From: Pseudomonas fluorescens
GTDB lineage: Bacteria > Pseudomonadota > Gammaproteobacteria > Pseudomonadales > Pseudomonadaceae
Reading direction: 5' to 3'
Length of the DNA stretch: 64,000 nt
Assembly (NCBI RefSeq): GCF_902497855.1
Contig: NZ_CABVHU010000001.1
Span: 248,001 to 312,000 of the forward strand
The translations under genes and the position numbers were made by a program. Of the stretch, positions 63,835 through 64,000 are shown in pieces (position 1 is the first letter of the stretch; every line of letters begins with the position of its first letter). The notes below the pieces were generated by a model. It was not told the DNA's origin. It did not search any database and saw only the letters and a list, made by a program, of their open reading frames with translations.

Positions 63835-64000
63835 ATGCTTGCAACAGCCATTGAATCGATCGAGACGATCATCGTCGATCTGCCGACCATCCGCCCGCAC
63901 AAGCTGGCGATGCACACCATGCAGAACCAGACCCTGGTGATCATTCGTGTGCGTTGCGCCGACGGCATGGAAGGCATCGGCGAATCCACCACCATCGGCG
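63835..64000 (+). CDS. catB: Muconate cycloisomerase, N-terminal part (cut by window edge)
   Basis: The first 55 codons are visible: MLATAIESIETIIVDLPTIR then PHKLAMHTMQNQTLVIIRV and GMEGIGESTTIG. This is the start of the enolase-superfamily N-terminal capping domain and matches CatB, which converts cis,cis-muconate to muconolactone in the beta-ketoadipate pathway. The catalytic barrel lies beyond the window. Divergent catR and the CatR box support the name. Confidence 0.9.
   Translation, partial: MLATAIESIETIIVDLPTIRPHKLAMHTMQNQTLVIIRVRCADGMEGIGESTTIG

Overview
The window is a contiguous, gene-dense, GC-rich stretch of chromosome from a Pseudomonas, most likely of the P. fluorescens group. 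The evidence is the protein families (DUF6124, DUF2388, DUF2789, orphan RHS core proteins, IolC-DUF2090 fusion, group-2 Mrp antiporter, CatR/CatB) and the abundant REP/REPIN palindromes of the GTAGGAGC..GCTCCTAC type. No rRNA, tRNA, insertion sequence, prophage or CRISPR array was recognised.

Layout. 1-3.6 kb: partial ICMT-like methyltransferase, GlxA-type AraC regulator, an SDR and a PLP enzyme. 4.3-10.3 kb: a catabolic-looking cluster (secreted cyclase-family protein, LysR regulator, NIPSNAP protein, Fe-type alcohol dehydrogenase, SDR with replaced catalytic residues, MFS transporter) followed by the tail of a lost FAD oxidoreductase gene. 10.4-14.3 kb: DinB protein, LysR regulator, AT-rich orphan RHS protein and a DUF6124 gene with a structured leader. 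14.3-17.7 kb: LysR, aldo/keto reductase, SDR and SRPBCC. 17.8-21.4 kb: two-component system beside a membrane-protein gene with a good sigma-54 promoter and a 23-codon hydrophobic microprotein.

21.4-35.4 kb is the best-defined module, myo-inositol catabolism: iolR on the minus strand, then iolC-iolE-iolB-iolI-iolD-iolG, a second Gfo/Idh oxidoreductase, and a periplasmic binding protein/ATPase/permease importer. The same TGGAA-N6-TTCCA palindrome lies upstream of both iolC and the transporter, so both are probably under IolR. 35.6-44.7 kb: DksA2-like protein, inverted-architecture chemoreceptor, small hypotheticals, a lone betaine-type binding protein, and a TonB receptor with a DUF2946 partner. 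44.7-50.8 kb: six-gene group-2 Mrp Na+/H+ antiporter operon with translationally overlapping genes. 51-64 kb: DMT exporter/XRE-cupin pair, FAD/NAD(P) protein, response regulator, PpnN, diguanylate cyclase, AzlCD, polysaccharide deacetylase lipoprotein, and at the right edge the divergent catR/catB pair with a textbook ATAC-N7-GTAT box.

No wholly new multi-gene system is proven. The most promising leads are the sigma-54/microprotein locus, the orphan RHS tip, the DUF6124 leader, the DUF2946-TonB pair and the uncharacterised catabolic cluster.
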